DNA of 64,000 bases. Origin: Kibdelosporangium sp. MJ126-NF4. Lineage in GTDB: Bacteria; Actinomycetota; Actinomycetes; Mycobacteriales; Pseudonocardiaceae. The notes under the pieces were generated by a model. It was not told the origin of the DNA. It saw only the letters and a program-made list of their open reading frames with translations, and did not search any database. This document shows positions 8,613 through 17,145 of this stretch, in pieces. The translations under genes and the position numbers were made by a program. Positions within the stretch are counted from its first letter, which is position 1, and every line of letters begins with the position of its first letter. The stretch is from positions 31,063-95,062 of the forward strand of contig NZ_CDME01000006.1 of the NCBI RefSeq assembly GCF_000826545.1, in the 5' to 3' direction.

Positions 8613-9499
8613 CGCAGGACCCTCCCTTCGGCCGAGGTCACCGGGCAGCGCGGGTCGTCGGCCTGCTTCTCCCACGACTGGCGTACCCAGGTGTGCGCGG
8701 GGTCGTCGCAGAAGGCCATCGACCGGTCGGCGGCGGGCCCGGCGAGGACGTTGAGGTAGTACATCGGGTAGCCCGGCGCGGCCACGCACGGACCGTGGTA
8801 GCCGCGTGGGATCAGGAAAACGTCACCGTCGCGGACGGCCACGTCCTCGTCGATCGAGCCGTCGGCGGTGTAGGTCTTGTGGAAGCCGAAGCCGTCGCGG
8901 GACGGCGTGATCCCGTCCTGTCCGGCGATCCTGAAGTAGTAGATCTCCTCGTTGACCACCTCGCAGTCGCTGGCCTCGTCGTGCTTGTGCGGCGGGTAGG
9001 AGGACCAGTTGCCGTCCGGAGTGATGAGTTCGCACGCGCTGAGCTTGTCGGCGTGGTCCCAGACTCCGGGCACGCCGAAGTTCGTGACCTGCCGGGTGGC
9101 GTTGCCCGAGCCGCGCACTTCGACGGGGATGTCCGGCGCCGGGCCGTACTTCGGGTCGAGGCGCCGAGTGCAGCGGGCCATCGGCAGTGCGACCTCACAA
9201 CCGTCCTTTGTCGACAAAGCGACCTCGGCGTCTCGTGGCACGTAGGCGAAGTCGGTGACCCGCGTGAAGACCGAGTCGCGGCCGACCAGCTCGAACACCT
9301 CGCCGTCGACCGAGACGGTCAGGCTCCCGGCCAGCGGCAGCACGAACGCCTCGAACTCCCCGGTCGCCACGGTCCGGGTCTCGCCGGGAGCGAGAGTGAG
9401 CACGCGCAGCCCGGTGTAGGTCCAGCCCGCGTCCTCCGGCACCAGCCGGACGGGATCAGGCCCGTCCGTGAGAGTCCCCAGTGGACGGTGCAGAGTCAT
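8609..9499 (-). CDS. iolB: 5-deoxy-glucuronate isomerase
   Basis: A 296-residue bicupin that isomerises 5-deoxy-D-glucuronate to 2-deoxy-5-keto-D-gluconate, the step after IolD. The metal-site region SSYPPHKHDEAS, then EEIYYFRI and FLIPRGYHGPCVAAPGYPMYYLNV, match the IolB/KduI cupin family, and the length is typical. Both ends overlap neighbours by the ATGA arrangement (Cgl0159-like gene upstream, iolD downstream), indicating translational coupling inside one operon. Confidence 0.95.
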   Translation of the reverse strand: MTLHRPLGTLTDGPDPVRLVPEDAGWTYTGLRVLTLAPGETRTVATGEFEAFVLPLAGSLTVSVDGEVFELVGRDSVFTRVTDFAYVPRDAEVALSTKDGCEVALPMARCTRRLDPKYGPAPDIPVEVRGSGNATRQVTNFGVPGVWDHADKLSACELITPDGNWSSYPPHKHDEASDCEVVNEEIYYFRIAGQDGITPSRDGFGFHKTYTADGSIDEDVAVRDGDVFLIPRGYHGPCVAAPGYPMYYLNVLAGPAADRSMAFCDDPAHTWVRQSWEKQADDPRCPVTSAEGRVLR

Positions 9500-10392
9500 G
9501 CCCTCACTCCTTCACGCAGGACGTTGGCGGCGGCTTCGACGGCTCCGGCGACGTCACCATCGGGCGGGTAGAGCAATGCGCGGCCCACGACCAGGCCACG
9601 CACGACCGGGTGACTGAGCGAACGGCCCCACGAGGCGATGTCGTCCTCGACGCTCGGACCAGGAACACCACCCAGCACGACCGTCGGCAAAGTCGTGGCG
9701 TTCAGCACGAAATCAGGGTCGTCCGGCGCGGGCAGCTTCAACCACGTGTACGCCGACGTCTCGCCCAGCGAGGACGCCACGGTCGCGGCACGAGCCAGCG
9801 ACGGCCCGTCCTTGAGCAGCTGGAGCTGGCCGTCGACCCGGCGGTACGGCAGCGGCTCGACCATGGCCATCACGCCACGCGACGCCAGCGCGGTGACCGC
9901 GGCGGCGCAGGCCTGCAGCGTCGGGACGGTGCCCGCGTCGTCGTCCACGATCCGCAGCAGCATCTTGCCGCCGTCCAGGCCCAGGTCTGCGACGGCGTTG
10001 GCGCTGTAGGCGGTGAACCGGTCGTCGATCTCCCAGTCGGCTCCGGCCAGGCCGCCCCGGTTCATCGACCCGATGACGACCTTGTCGTGCAGCGCGCCCA
10101 GCAGCAGGAGTTCCTCGATGATGTCCGGGGTGCCCAGCACGCCGTCGACGGCCGGGTTCGCCAGCGCGACGAGCAGGCGTTCCAGCAGCGTGCGGCGGTT
10201 GACCATGGCGTTCGGGTCGCCGGGCACGCCCATCGCGCCCCGGGCCGTGTGATCGGCCGCGACCAGGAACAACGTGCCCTGATCGGTCAACAGGGCGGCA
10301 CGTCGCGACCGAGTTGTATACAGCTTATGCACAGCCTGTGGATTGTTCGCACGGGTGTGCAGGAGCTCGGCCCACTGCGGGTCAGTGATCAC
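9496..10392 (-). CDS. Cgl0159-family (beta/alpha)8 aldolase, likely the DKGP aldolase of the inositol pathway
   Basis: A 298-residue TIM-barrel protein of the Cgl0159 family, an aldolase-like group found in actinobacterial inositol clusters. Visible segments are LFLVAADHTARGAMGVPGDPNAM, GVLGTPDIIEELLLLGAL, GSMNRGGLAGADWEIDDRFT and TTLPTVVLGGVPG. No iolJ is present in the locus and this gene sits between iolC and iolB, so I infer that it cleaves 2-deoxy-5-keto-gluconate-6-phosphate to dihydroxyacetone phosphate and malonic semialdehyde. GTG 10392 lies inside the end of iolC (11-base overlap). A longer upstream frame would run far into iolC and is rejected. Confidence 0.82.
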   Translation of the reverse strand: MITDPQWAELLHTRANNPQAVHKLYTTRSRRAALLTDQGTLFLVAADHTARGAMGVPGDPNAMVNRRTLLERLLVALANPAVDGVLGTPDIIEELLLLGALHDKVVIGSMNRGGLAGADWEIDDRFTAYSANAVADLGLDGGKMLLRIVDDDAGTVPTLQACAAAVTALASRGVMAMVEPLPYRRVDGQLQLLKDGPSLARAATVASSLGETSAYTWLKLPAPDDPDFVLNATTLPTVVLGGVPGPSVEDDIASWGRSLSHPVVRGLVVGRALLYPPDGDVAGAVEAAANVLREGVRA

Positions 10393-11323
10393 GGTTGAGG
10401 CGCTCCTCGATCTCGTCCCGCGCGGGCATCGCGTCGGCACAGGCCAGCCGACCCGCGACGATCGCACCCGCGACATTGGCGTACTCGGCGATCCGGACCG
10501 GCTCCCAGCCCGACAGCAGGCCGTGCACCAGCGCACCGCCGAAGGCGTCACCGGCGCCGAGCCCGCAGACCACGTCGATCGGATGCGGCGGCACGGTCCA
10601 CGCCCCGTCCTGGGTCGCCACCAGCACGCCGTCCGCACCCTTCTTGATCATCACGAGCGAGACGCCACGGTCCAGGATGCGGCGCGCGGCCTCGTCCGGG
10701 TCCGCCGTGCCGACCGCCACCTCGGCCTCGGTCCGGTTGCCCACCGCGACCGTGACGTGGTCGAGCATCCACGAGATCTGCTCGCGCGCGGCGGCCACGT
10801 CGGCCCAGAACATCGGGCGGTAGTCCATGTCCAGCACGGTGTGATCCCGGTGCCCCCTCGCCTCCAGGATCTTGCGCTGGGTACCGCGGGCCGGTTCGGC
10901 GCTGACGCCCGTCCCGGTCACCCACAGCACAGGCACTTCGGCCACGACATCCCACGGCACGTCGTCGTCCGTGAGCGTGAGATCCGGCGCGGTGGGCAGC
11001 CGGTAGAACAGCAGCGGCGGGTCCTCGGGCGGGTCCAGCGCGCAGAACACCACCGGGGTCAACAGGTCCGGCGACGTGCCGACGTATGACGGCGAGACCC
11101 CGAACCCGGTCAACGCGGTCCGGACGTAGTCGCCGAAGCCATCCGGCCCGACCTTGGTCAGCACAGCGGCCTTCCGGCCGAGCCGCGCGGCGGCGACCGC
11201 GACGTTGGTCGCGGTGCCGCCGAGCGACTTGGCGAAGGTCCGCACCTCGGCCAGCGGAACCCCGCTCTGCTCGGGGTAGAGGTCCACCCCGACCCGGCCG
11301 ACTGTCAGAGCTTCGATGGTCAC
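10382..11323 (-). CDS. iolC: 5-dehydro-2-deoxygluconokinase
   Basis: A 313-residue ribokinase-like (PfkB) kinase that phosphorylates 2-deoxy-5-keto-gluconate. The N-terminal PfkB motif region is [23 protein letters not shown]. The C-terminal signature [10 protein letters not shown] carries the catalytic base Asp259. LDMDYRP and IKKGADGV are also typical of IolC. It overlaps the ABC ATPase gene by ATGA at its start and the aldolase gene by 11 bases at its end. Confidence 0.93.
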   Translation of the reverse strand: MTIEALTVGRVGVDLYPEQSGVPLAEVRTFAKSLGGTATNVAVAAARLGRKAAVLTKVGPDGFGDYVRTALTGFGVSPSYVGTSPDLLTPVVFCALDPPEDPPLLFYRLPTAPDLTLTDDDVPWDVVAEVPVLWVTGTGVSAEPARGTQRKILEARGHRDHTVLDMDYRPMFWADVAAAREQISWMLDHVTVAVGNRTEAEVAVGTADPDEAARRILDRGVSLVMIKKGADGVLVATQDGAWTVPPHPIDVVCGLGAGDAFGGALVHGLLSGWEPVRIAEYANVAGAIVAGRLACADAMPARDEIEERLNRDH

Positions 11324-12090
11324 TTCTCGACCGCCCGGAGTTCGTGCTCGAGAGCCTCCAACTCGGCCCCACCGGCCATCTGCCGGGTGAGTTCCTCGAT
11401 GGTGATGTCGCCCTTGTCGAACGAGCCGAGGCTGCGGCCACGCTTGAGCAGCAGGAACCGGTCACCGACGGGGTAGGCGTGGTGCGGGTTGTGCGTGATC
11501 AGCACGACCCCGAGGCCACGGTCACGGGCCTGGGCGACGTACCGCAGCACGACACCGGCCTGCTTGACACCCAGCGCGGCCGTCGGCTCGTCGAGGATGA
11601 GCACCTTCGCTCCGAAGTGGACAGCACGGGCGATCGCCACACACTGCCGTTCCCCTCCGGACAACGTGCCCACAGGCTGCTCGACGTCACGCAGGTCGAT
11701 GCCCATCTCGGCCAACGCGGCCTTGGTGGTCTCCCTGCCCTTCCTGCGATCGAGCCGCCGCAACGGACCCCAGCCGACCGTGGGCTCGGAACCAAGGTAG
11801 AAGTTCCGCCACACGCTCATCAGCGGGACGACCGCGAGGTCCTGGTAGACCGTCGCGATGCCGCTGTCGAGCGCCTCACGCGGCGAGGCGAACCGGACCG
11901 CGTTGCCTTCGACCAGGAACTGCCCTTTGTCGTGCTGGTGCACCCCGGCCAGGATCTTGATCAGCGTGGACTTCCCGGCGCCGTTGTCGCCGAGCACACA
12001 GGTGACCTCACCAGGATTGACCACAGTGGACACATCGGCGAGTGCGATGACACTGCCGTACGTCTTGCCGATGTCACGGACTTCGATCAT
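11320..12090 (-). CDS. Sugar/inositol ABC transporter ATP-binding subunit
   Basis: A 256-residue ABC ATPase. Walker A is GDNGAGKST (34-42), the signature is LSGGERQ and Walker B is [11 protein letters not shown]. It carries a single ATPase domain, unlike the double-domain RbsA/MglA proteins; single-domain forms also occur in carbohydrate uptake systems. The start at ATG 12090 overlaps the permease stop (ATGA), and the end overlaps iolC likewise. With the permease and lipoprotein upstream it should import the substrate of the operon, most likely myo-inositol. The longer upstream frame is a shadow of the permease gene. Confidence 0.92.
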   Translation of the reverse strand: MIEVRDIGKTYGSVIALADVSTVVNPGEVTCVLGDNGAGKSTLIKILAGVHQHDKGQFLVEGNAVRFASPREALDSGIATVYQDLAVVPLMSVWRNFYLGSEPTVGWGPLRRLDRRKGRETTKAALAEMGIDLRDVEQPVGTLSGGERQCVAIARAVHFGAKVLILDEPTAALGVKQAGVVLRYVAQARDRGLGVVLITHNPHHAYPVGDRFLLLKRGRSLGSFDKGDITIEELTRQMAGGAELEALEHELRAVEK

Positions 12091-13130
12091 CGACGCACCC
12101 TTTCCGCGCGGCGCCGGAAGGTGTTGTTCACCAGCACGGCGGCCAGCAGCATGATGCCGAGGAACAGCATGAACCAGTCGCTGTTCCACTGCGCGTACAC
12201 GATTCCCTGCCGTGCCATACCGAAGATCAGCGCACCGATCGCCGCACCAACCGCGGAACCGAACCCACCGGTCAGCAGACAGCCGCCGATCACCGCGGCG
12301 ATGATGTACTGGAACTCCAGCCCAATGCCCTGATTCGCCTGCACACTGGCGTTGCGCAGGATGTTGATCGAGCCAACGACCCACGCGGCGAACGCGGTCG
12401 TCATGAACAGCATGATCTTCGTCCGAACCACCGGCACACCGACCGCCCGCGAACTGAGCGACGAACCGCCAACCGCGAACGTCCAGTTGCCGAACCGGGT
12501 GCGGACCAGAACCCACGCGGCGACCGCGGCGAACAGCACCCACCACAGGATGGACACCTGGAACTCGGTGCCGCCAATGTCGATGGTGGACGCGAACAGC
12601 AAGCCCGCCGACTCGTAGCCATCGGTCGAGCGCATCCCGGACACCTGCACGGTCCCGGTGATCAGCCGCGTGACGCCGAGGTTCAGTCCCTGCAACGCGA
12701 GGAAGGTTCCCAGCGTCACAATGAAGCTCGGCAGGCCGGTCCGCATCACCAGCCAGCCGTTGACCGCGCCGACACCGAGCGCGAACACCAGCGAAAGAAT
12801 GAGCGCGAACCACACGTTCAACCCGACCTGGGTCGCGAAGATCGCGGTGACCAGCGCGGTCGACGCGGTCATCACACCGGCGGAGAGGTCGAACTCGCCG
12901 CCGATCATCAGCATGGCGACACCGACCGCCATGATGCCCAGCGTGGACGCGTCGTCGAGCCAGTTGGCGACGCCGAGCGGGCTGAGAAACTGACCAGCGA
13001 CAACCGAGAAGAAGACGAAAACAGCCAGCGCCCCAAGCAGGGCGCCGATCTCGGGCCGGACCACCAGCCGGTCCCATAACCCGGGTTTGGCCAGCCGCTC
13101 GTCAGGCTGGCTCCGCACCGCGACACTCAC
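12087..13130 (-). CDS. Sugar/inositol ABC transporter permease (RbsC/YtfT type)
   Basis: A 347-residue membrane protein of the BPD_transp_2 group with about nine or ten hydrophobic segments. Conserved loops include [25 protein letters not shown] and the coupling region near [26 protein letters not shown] 13130 is the only start giving a normal N-terminus. It is the first gene after repeat R1, which separates it from the substrate-binding protein gene by about 1 kb, unlike the overlapping genes downstream. Confidence 0.92.
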   Translation of the reverse strand: MSVAVRSQPDERLAKPGLWDRLVVRPEIGALLGALAVFVFFSVVAGQFLSPLGVANWLDDASTLGIMAVGVAMLMIGGEFDLSAGVMTASTALVTAIFATQVGLNVWFALILSLVFALGVGAVNGWLVMRTGLPSFIVTLGTFLALQGLNLGVTRLITGTVQVSGMRSTDGYESAGLLFASTIDIGGTEFQVSILWWVLFAAVAAWVLVRTRFGNWTFAVGGSSLSSRAVGVPVVRTKIMLFMTTAFAAWVVGSINILRNASVQANQGIGLEFQYIIAAVIGGCLLTGGFGSAVGAAIGALIFGMARQGIVYAQWNSDWFMLFLGIMLLAAVLVNNTFRRRAERVRR

Positions 13131-13416
13131 CGGTCACCGACCCCCTTTCCCAGCGACCGGCTCGAGCGAGCCGCTGGTGCCGTTGCCAAATCCCGTTGTC
13201 CACAACCCACCAGTAACCCGTTGACCAGGCGTTATTGCCGGTAGACTGGAGCAGGGACGCCCCCCGGGTTGGGTGGGGGACTGTTCTTGGGGTCGGGTGG
13301 GGGCATGACCTTTGAGTCCGGGGGAACTCCTGCCTGTGCCCGAACGCAGGAGTGCGCGGCCTGCGCGCAAGCGCAGCGGGACGCGGCCCGCGCGCGAGCG
13401 CAGGGGTGTGGTTCGT

Positions 13417-13563
13417 GGGGTGTCCCTCCCGTATGGCCTGGGCGAAGCCAACCACTGGCTGTCAGGAGGTCGGCCTACGCAACTGGCGTGCCCAGCGCGA
13501 GGCCTTACCGACCTCTTGACAGCCTGTGGTTCCCTTGGGCAGGCCGTACGGGAGGGGCGCCCC
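13417..13563. repeat. Hairpin A of repeat R1
   Basis: Long imperfect inverted repeat. The left arm starts GGGGTGTCCCTCCCGTATGG and the right arm ends CCGTACGGGAGGGGCGCCCC. The inner parts GGAGGTCGGCC and its partner GCCTTACCGACCTC continue the stem, giving arms of ~60 bases and a short loop. Confidence 0.8.
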
Positions 13564-13631
13564 GCGCCCCCCACCAGACCCAGAAAACACATGGGCCGAG
13601 GGAACTGGCGCGAGAAACGAAGTGTCTGTGT

Positions 13632-13730
13632 GTCCCCTCTTGGCGGCCTGCCCGCCGGCGAGGCTTCTCTTTTTCTTTTGTGACAAGAAAAAGAAGGTCC
13701 TCGCCGGACGGCAGGCCGCCAAGAGGGGAA
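13632..13730. repeat. Central hairpin B of repeat R1
   Basis: Nearly perfect palindrome. CCCCTCTTGGCGGCCTGCC is matched by GGCAGGCCGCCAAGAGGGG, with CCGGCGAGG/CCTCGCCGG and a CTTCT...TTTCTT / AAGAAAAAGAAG extension. The unpaired centre is only about 5-10 bases (TTGTGAC). In the third copy the same arms enclose ~165 bases. Confidence 0.85.
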
Positions 13731-13796
13731 CCAACCATTCCCGCCCACCCGGTTGGCTCTGCTCACGTGACTTCCTGGGTCCAGTGAGGGCGTGGT

Positions 13797-13937
13797 CGGT
13801 TCCCTCCCGTACGGCCTGCCAGAGGAAACCACGACGTGCCGGGAGGTCGGTATCGCCTGCGCTGTGGGTCGGTTTGCGTAGGCCGACCTCCCGACACGCC
13901 GTGGTATGGCTTCGCCCAGGCCATACGGGAGGAAACC
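13797..13937. repeat. Second hairpin A of repeat R1
   Basis: Inverted repeat with outer arms GGTTCCCTCCCGTACGGCCT (13798 onward) and CCATACGGGAGGAAACC (ending at 13937), and inner arms GGGAGGTCGG/CCGACCTCCC. It is homologous to hairpin A but inverted relative to it, which gives the whole element an overall two-fold symmetry. Confidence 0.8.
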
Positions 13938-14137
13938 AACCACGAAGCACCCGCTTGCGCTATGCGCGCAAGGCCGCTTACGTGCAAGGCCGCTTACGCG
14001 CTTGCACGCTTGCTCTCTTGCGCTTGCTTTGCGCGCGCAGCCCGACCTTGACGGCACCCTGCCGGATTGGGTGGGGGCATGTCCTTTGAGGCGGGAGGGA
14101 ACATGTCCTTTGCTTTGGGTGGCCTGTATTGCGGCTG

Positions 14138-15130
14138 TCATCGCGTTCCCTTTTCCGCGAAGGGGGCGATGGTGTCCACGTTGGACTTGTCGACGAAGCC
14201 CGGACCGGTCAGCACCGGCCGACCGCCGCCGACGGTGTTCGCGTTTTCCTTGTACAGCTTGAGGAACACAATCGGCAGGTAACCTTGCTCGTACTGCTGC
14301 TGGTCGACCGCGAACAGGACATCCCCGGCTTTGATCGCGTTCACCACGTCGGTGTTCAGGTCGAACGTGGCCACCTGCGCCTTCGAGGCCGCGCCCTTGA
14401 TCGCGGTCACAGCACCGGCCGCCACCTGCGAGTTCAGCGCCAGGACCGCGTCAACCGACGGGTCGGCCTGGACCGCGCCCTTGATGCGGGACTGGGCGTC
14501 GGTCGGGTTGCTGATGTCCACCTGCAGGGTGGTCACGTTGCCGAACGCGCTCTTGGCGCCGTCACAGCGCTGGTTCTGGCCGATGTTCCCGGCTTCGTGG
14601 ATCACGCACAGCAGCTTGGTCTTTCCGGCTTCCTTCAGGCGCTTGCCCGCTCCCTCACCGGCGATCGTCTCGCTCTGGCCGACGTGCGTCAGTGCGCCGA
14701 ACTCGGCGCTCCTGGCCTCACCGGAGTTGATCGTGACCACCGGGATGCCCGCTTTGACCGCGTTCTGGATCGCGGTCTTCAGTGCGTCAGGGTTGGCCAT
14801 CGACACCACGATGCCGTCGACCTTCTGGGCGATCGCGTTGTCGATCAGCTTGGCCTGTGCGCCGGGGTCGCCGTCGGACTTGTAGTCGACCTGGGCGCCG
14901 AGTTGTTTGCCCGCGGCCTCGGAGCCGTTCTTCACCACGTTCCAGAAGGCGTCACCTGACGTGCCGTGGGTGACGACAGCGACGCGCAGGCTTCCGCCGC
15001 TGTTGGGGGTTGGTGCGGCGCCACCTGCGGCGGGTTTGTCGCCTTGCGGGCCGCTGCACGCGGCCAGTACCAGGGCTCCGGCGGCCGCGACAGCCGCGAA
15101 CTTGAACTTCGGGAAGCGATCGGACGTCAT
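14138..15130 (-). CDS. Sugar/inositol ABC transporter substrate-binding lipoprotein
   Basis: A 330-residue periplasmic-binding-protein-like lipoprotein. The signal peptide ends in the lipobox LVLAAC. A Pro/Gly linker is followed by a type 1 binding-protein fold (RVAVVTHGTSGDAFWNVV, LIDNAIAQKVDGIVVSMANPDALK, GIPVVTINSG, DAVLALNSQVAAGAVTAIKG). This is the ribose/inositol class paired with the permease and ATPase downstream. The stop codon is immediately followed, in the transcription direction, by repeat R1. High binding-protein expression relative to the membrane subunits is common in such operons, and R1 could contribute to that. Confidence 0.93.
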   Translation of the reverse strand: MTSDRFPKFKFAAVAAAGALVLAACSGPQGDKPAAGGAAPTPNSGGSLRVAVVTHGTSGDAFWNVVKNGSEAAGKQLGAQVDYKSDGDPGAQAKLIDNAIAQKVDGIVVSMANPDALKTAIQNAVKAGIPVVTINSGEARSAEFGALTHVGQSETIAGEGAGKRLKEAGKTKLLCVIHEAGNIGQNQRCDGAKSAFGNVTTLQVDISNPTDAQSRIKGAVQADPSVDAVLALNSQVAAGAVTAIKGAASKAQVATFDLNTDVVNAIKAGDVLFAVDQQQYEQGYLPIVFLKLYKENANTVGGGRPVLTGPGFVDKSNVDTIAPFAEKGTR

Positions 15131-15152
15131 CGTCTCTCCTCGCTGAACGGCG

Positions 15153-16013
15153 TCAAAGACCGCCGATTATCTGGTTGAGGTGGCGCAGGCTGCTCGCAGT
15201 GTCCTGTTTCGGCGTGTCGACCGGGCTCTGCTCGCCCAGGGCGGTGTCCTGTTCGAGGACGTACCACCCGTCGTAGCCCGCTTGGTGGACGAAGCGCACG
15301 ACCGCCTCGATGTCCACGTCCCCCTGACCGAGCGGCACGTACATGCCCTGCCCGACCGCTTCGGTGTAGCCGAGCTCGCCCGCGCGGACCTTGTCCGCGA
15401 GGTCGGCACGGACGTCTTTCAGGTGCAGGTGCCCTATCCGTGCCGGGTACCGCTCGGCGAGCGCGACCGGGTCGGTGCCGCCGATCATCAGGTGCCCGGT
15501 GTCCAGGCACAGCTCCAGGTCCGAGTCCCGCACGAACCGCTCGACCTCGGCGAAGGTTTCCACGTGCGTCCCGACATGCGGATGCAGCACGGTCCGCAGG
15601 CCGTGTGCGGCGGCGATGTCACGGATCTCAGCCGCAGTGCTGACGAGCGTGGCCCACTGCGAGTCGGTGAGCGCGGGACGGTCGTCGTAGCCGTCGAGAC
15701 CGGTCGCGGCGGCCAGCACCAGCACCTCGGCGCCACAGGCTGCCAGCAGCTTCGCGGTCCGCTCGGCCTCGGCCACGCTGGCCGAGTCGTGCAGGGGCAC
15801 GGCCAGAAAGCCGCCGACCAGCGTCAGGCTGTGCGTGGCCAGCACGGCGCGCAGCTCAGCCGGGTCGGTCGGCAGGTAGTCCGGTGGGCCCAGTTCGGTC
15901 GCGGTCAGGCCGAGTTCGGCCATCTCGCCCAGCACGGTGTCCCGGCCGAGCATCCTGCCCCAACCAGGGACTTCACAGACGCCCCACGAGATCGGCGCTC
16001 CAGCGAGCTTCAC
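15153..16013 (-). CDS. TIM-barrel sugar isomerase/dehydratase, IolE-like
   Basis: A 286-residue AP-endonuclease-2-type TIM barrel. Probable metal ligands lie in LHPHVGTHVET, LCLDTGHLMIGG, IGHLHLKDV and the C-terminal VLEQD. In this position it most likely dehydrates scyllo-inosose to the trihydroxycyclohexanedione used by IolD (IolE role), although IolH/IolI-type isomerases share the fold. ATG 16013 overlaps the iolG stop (ATGA). The lipoprotein gene begins 22 bases downstream. Confidence 0.82.
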   Translation of the reverse strand: MKLAGAPISWGVCEVPGWGRMLGRDTVLGEMAELGLTATELGPPDYLPTDPAELRAVLATHSLTLVGGFLAVPLHDSASVAEAERTAKLLAACGAEVLVLAAATGLDGYDDRPALTDSQWATLVSTAAEIRDIAAAHGLRTVLHPHVGTHVETFAEVERFVRDSDLELCLDTGHLMIGGTDPVALAERYPARIGHLHLKDVRADLADKVRAGELGYTEAVGQGMYVPLGQGDVDIEAVVRFVHQAGYDGWYVLEQDTALGEQSPVDTPKQDTASSLRHLNQIIGGL

Positions 16014-17011
16014 ACGACCACCTCCTGCTCGATCGTCACAGGCACGCCCGAGCGGCGCGACTCGTCACACGCCAGTGCCAGGCGCAGGCTCGTCAGGCTG
16101 TCCCGCGCCGGGGACGGGTTCTGGATCCGACCGGCCACGACGTCCACGAACACGGCCATCTCGTTGAGGTAGGCACGGCGGAACCGTTCCGGGAAGCCGG
16201 GATACGCGTCCGGGCCGACCTTCGGGCCGTCCGGCTCCAGCGACGTCAGCGGGGTGCGGGAGTCCACGCCGACCGCGAGTGAATCCTTGCTGCCCAGCAC
16301 TTCGATGCGGTGGTCGTAGCCGAGCGGGTCGTGCCGACCGCCGACGAGCACGGCGTGCGCGCCGCCCGCGAACTTCAGCATCACGACCGCGTTGTCCACG
16401 TCGTCGGCGTCCGCGAAGGCCTGGTCGACCAGGACCGACCCGGACGCGTACACCTCCACCACCGGCTCGCCGACCAGCCATGGGACCGCGTCGAGGTCGT
16501 GGATCAGCAGGTCGCGGAAGATCCCGCCGGACGCGGGCAGGTAGCCGAAGTCAGGCGGCTCGGCGTCGTTGCCGGTCGACCGGACCAGGTAGAGCTTGCC
16601 GACCTCACCGGCGCGGATCCGCCGGTACAGCTCGGCGACCGCCGGGTCGAACCGGCGCTGGAAGCCGACCAGCACGTCGACGCCAGCGTTCTCGATGTCG
16701 TCGACCAGCGCGCTCATCTCGGCGTAGTCGCTCGCGATCGGCTTCTCGCACAACGCGGGCTTCTTCGCGGCGAGGGCGCGGCGGATGGTCTCCGGGTGGG
16801 TCGTGGTCGGCGTCGCGATCAGCACGCCGTCGCTGGCCGTGAGCAGCGCGTCCAGGTCGTCGACCGCCGTCGCTCCGATCCCGGCGGCCACTTCGGCGGC
16901 GCGACCGGGGACCGGGTCGAACAGCAGGACCTCGTCGACCGCGGCGAGCGAGGCCAGGTTCCTGGCGTGCATCGTGCCGATCCGGCCGACACCGGCTACT
17001 CCGATACGCAT
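16010..17011 (-). CDS. iolG: Inositol 2-dehydrogenase (Gfo/Idh/MocA family)
   Basis: A 333-residue NAD-dependent oxidoreductase that oxidises myo-inositol to 2-keto-myo-inositol, the first catabolic step. The Rossmann motif GVAGVGRIGTMHARNL, the catalytic EKP lysine in LCEKPIASD and the DLLIHDLDAV Asp/His segment are in place, and the length is normal. A GGGAGA site lies just before ATG 17011. It is the first gene of the minus-strand operon, reading from the promoter that contains the paired LacI operators. Confidence 0.92.
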   Translation of the reverse strand: MRIGVAGVGRIGTMHARNLASLAAVDEVLLFDPVPGRAAEVAAGIGATAVDDLDALLTASDGVLIATPTTTHPETIRRALAAKKPALCEKPIASDYAEMSALVDDIENAGVDVLVGFQRRFDPAVAELYRRIRAGEVGKLYLVRSTGNDAEPPDFGYLPASGGIFRDLLIHDLDAVPWLVGEPVVEVYASGSVLVDQAFADADDVDNAVVMLKFAGGAHAVLVGGRHDPLGYDHRIEVLGSKDSLAVGVDSRTPLTSLEPDGPKVGPDAYPGFPERFRRAYLNEMAVFVDVVAGRIQNPSPARDSLTSLRLALACDESRRSGVPVTIEQEVVV

Positions 17012-17050
17012 GCTTCTCCCATGGATCCGCAGGTCAGGGCCAGTCTTTGT

Positions 17051-17062
17051 TAGAGCGCTCTA
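17051..17062. promoter_or_regulatory. LacI-family operator 1 of inositol locus
   Basis: Perfect palindrome TAGAGCGCTCTA in the divergent iolG/lacI intergenic region. The GAGCGCTC core is typical of LacI-family sites. It lies 40 bases before the iolG start and 84 before the regulator start. Confidence 0.8.
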
Positions 17063-17066
17063 TTTG

Positions 17067-17080
17067 TTGGAGCGCTCCAA
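17067..17080. promoter_or_regulatory. LacI-family operator 2 of inositol locus
   Basis: Perfect 14-base palindrome TTGGAGCGCTCCAA with the same GAGCGCTC core as operator 1. The two centres are 17 bases apart, so two dimers would lie on neighbouring helix faces and could cover both divergent promoters. Confidence 0.8.
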
Positions 17081-17145
17081 TGCTGTATCGTGTGCCAGGT
17101 CGTGTCAAGGGCGTGTTGCCCGCTTGTTACAGCCCGGAGGACCTT

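Larger units (their letters stand above)
13184..14137 (+). repeat. Structured repeat R1, inside the inositol operon
   Basis: This ~950-base region lies between the substrate-binding and permease genes and has no credible coding sequence. From left to right it has a terminal module T (13184-13283) with GTTGTCCACAAC and TTGACC-N15-TAGACT; a first hairpin A (13417-13563); a central near-perfect hairpin B (13632-13730); a second hairpin A (13797-13937); a GCAAGCGC-rich stretch (13960-14040); and a right end with CTTGACGGCACCCTGCC and two CATGTCCTTTG repeats. Related copies occur at 575-712, 39029-39520 and 45826-48563. The many overlapping open frames in all six directions follow from the symmetry and the lack of AT-rich stops, and are not genes. 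Confidence 0.85.

Noticed and set aside
13195..13206. DnaA-box-like site as evidence of a replication origin
   Set aside because: Only one box per copy, no AT-rich unwinding region and no dnaA/dnaN nearby. Kept only as a feature of the repeat module.
13960..14040. GCAAGCGC-rich stretches (also 45980-46070) as a CRISPR array
   Set aside because: Units are short, irregular and without spacers, and no cas genes exist in the window. Treated as part of the repeat.
13134..14262. Several open frames of 60-335 codons in both strands across repeat R1 (also in R2, R3)
   Set aside because: They cross palindromic arms, appear in all frames in similar form in every copy, and show no codon-position bias or domain. 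They reflect repeat composition.
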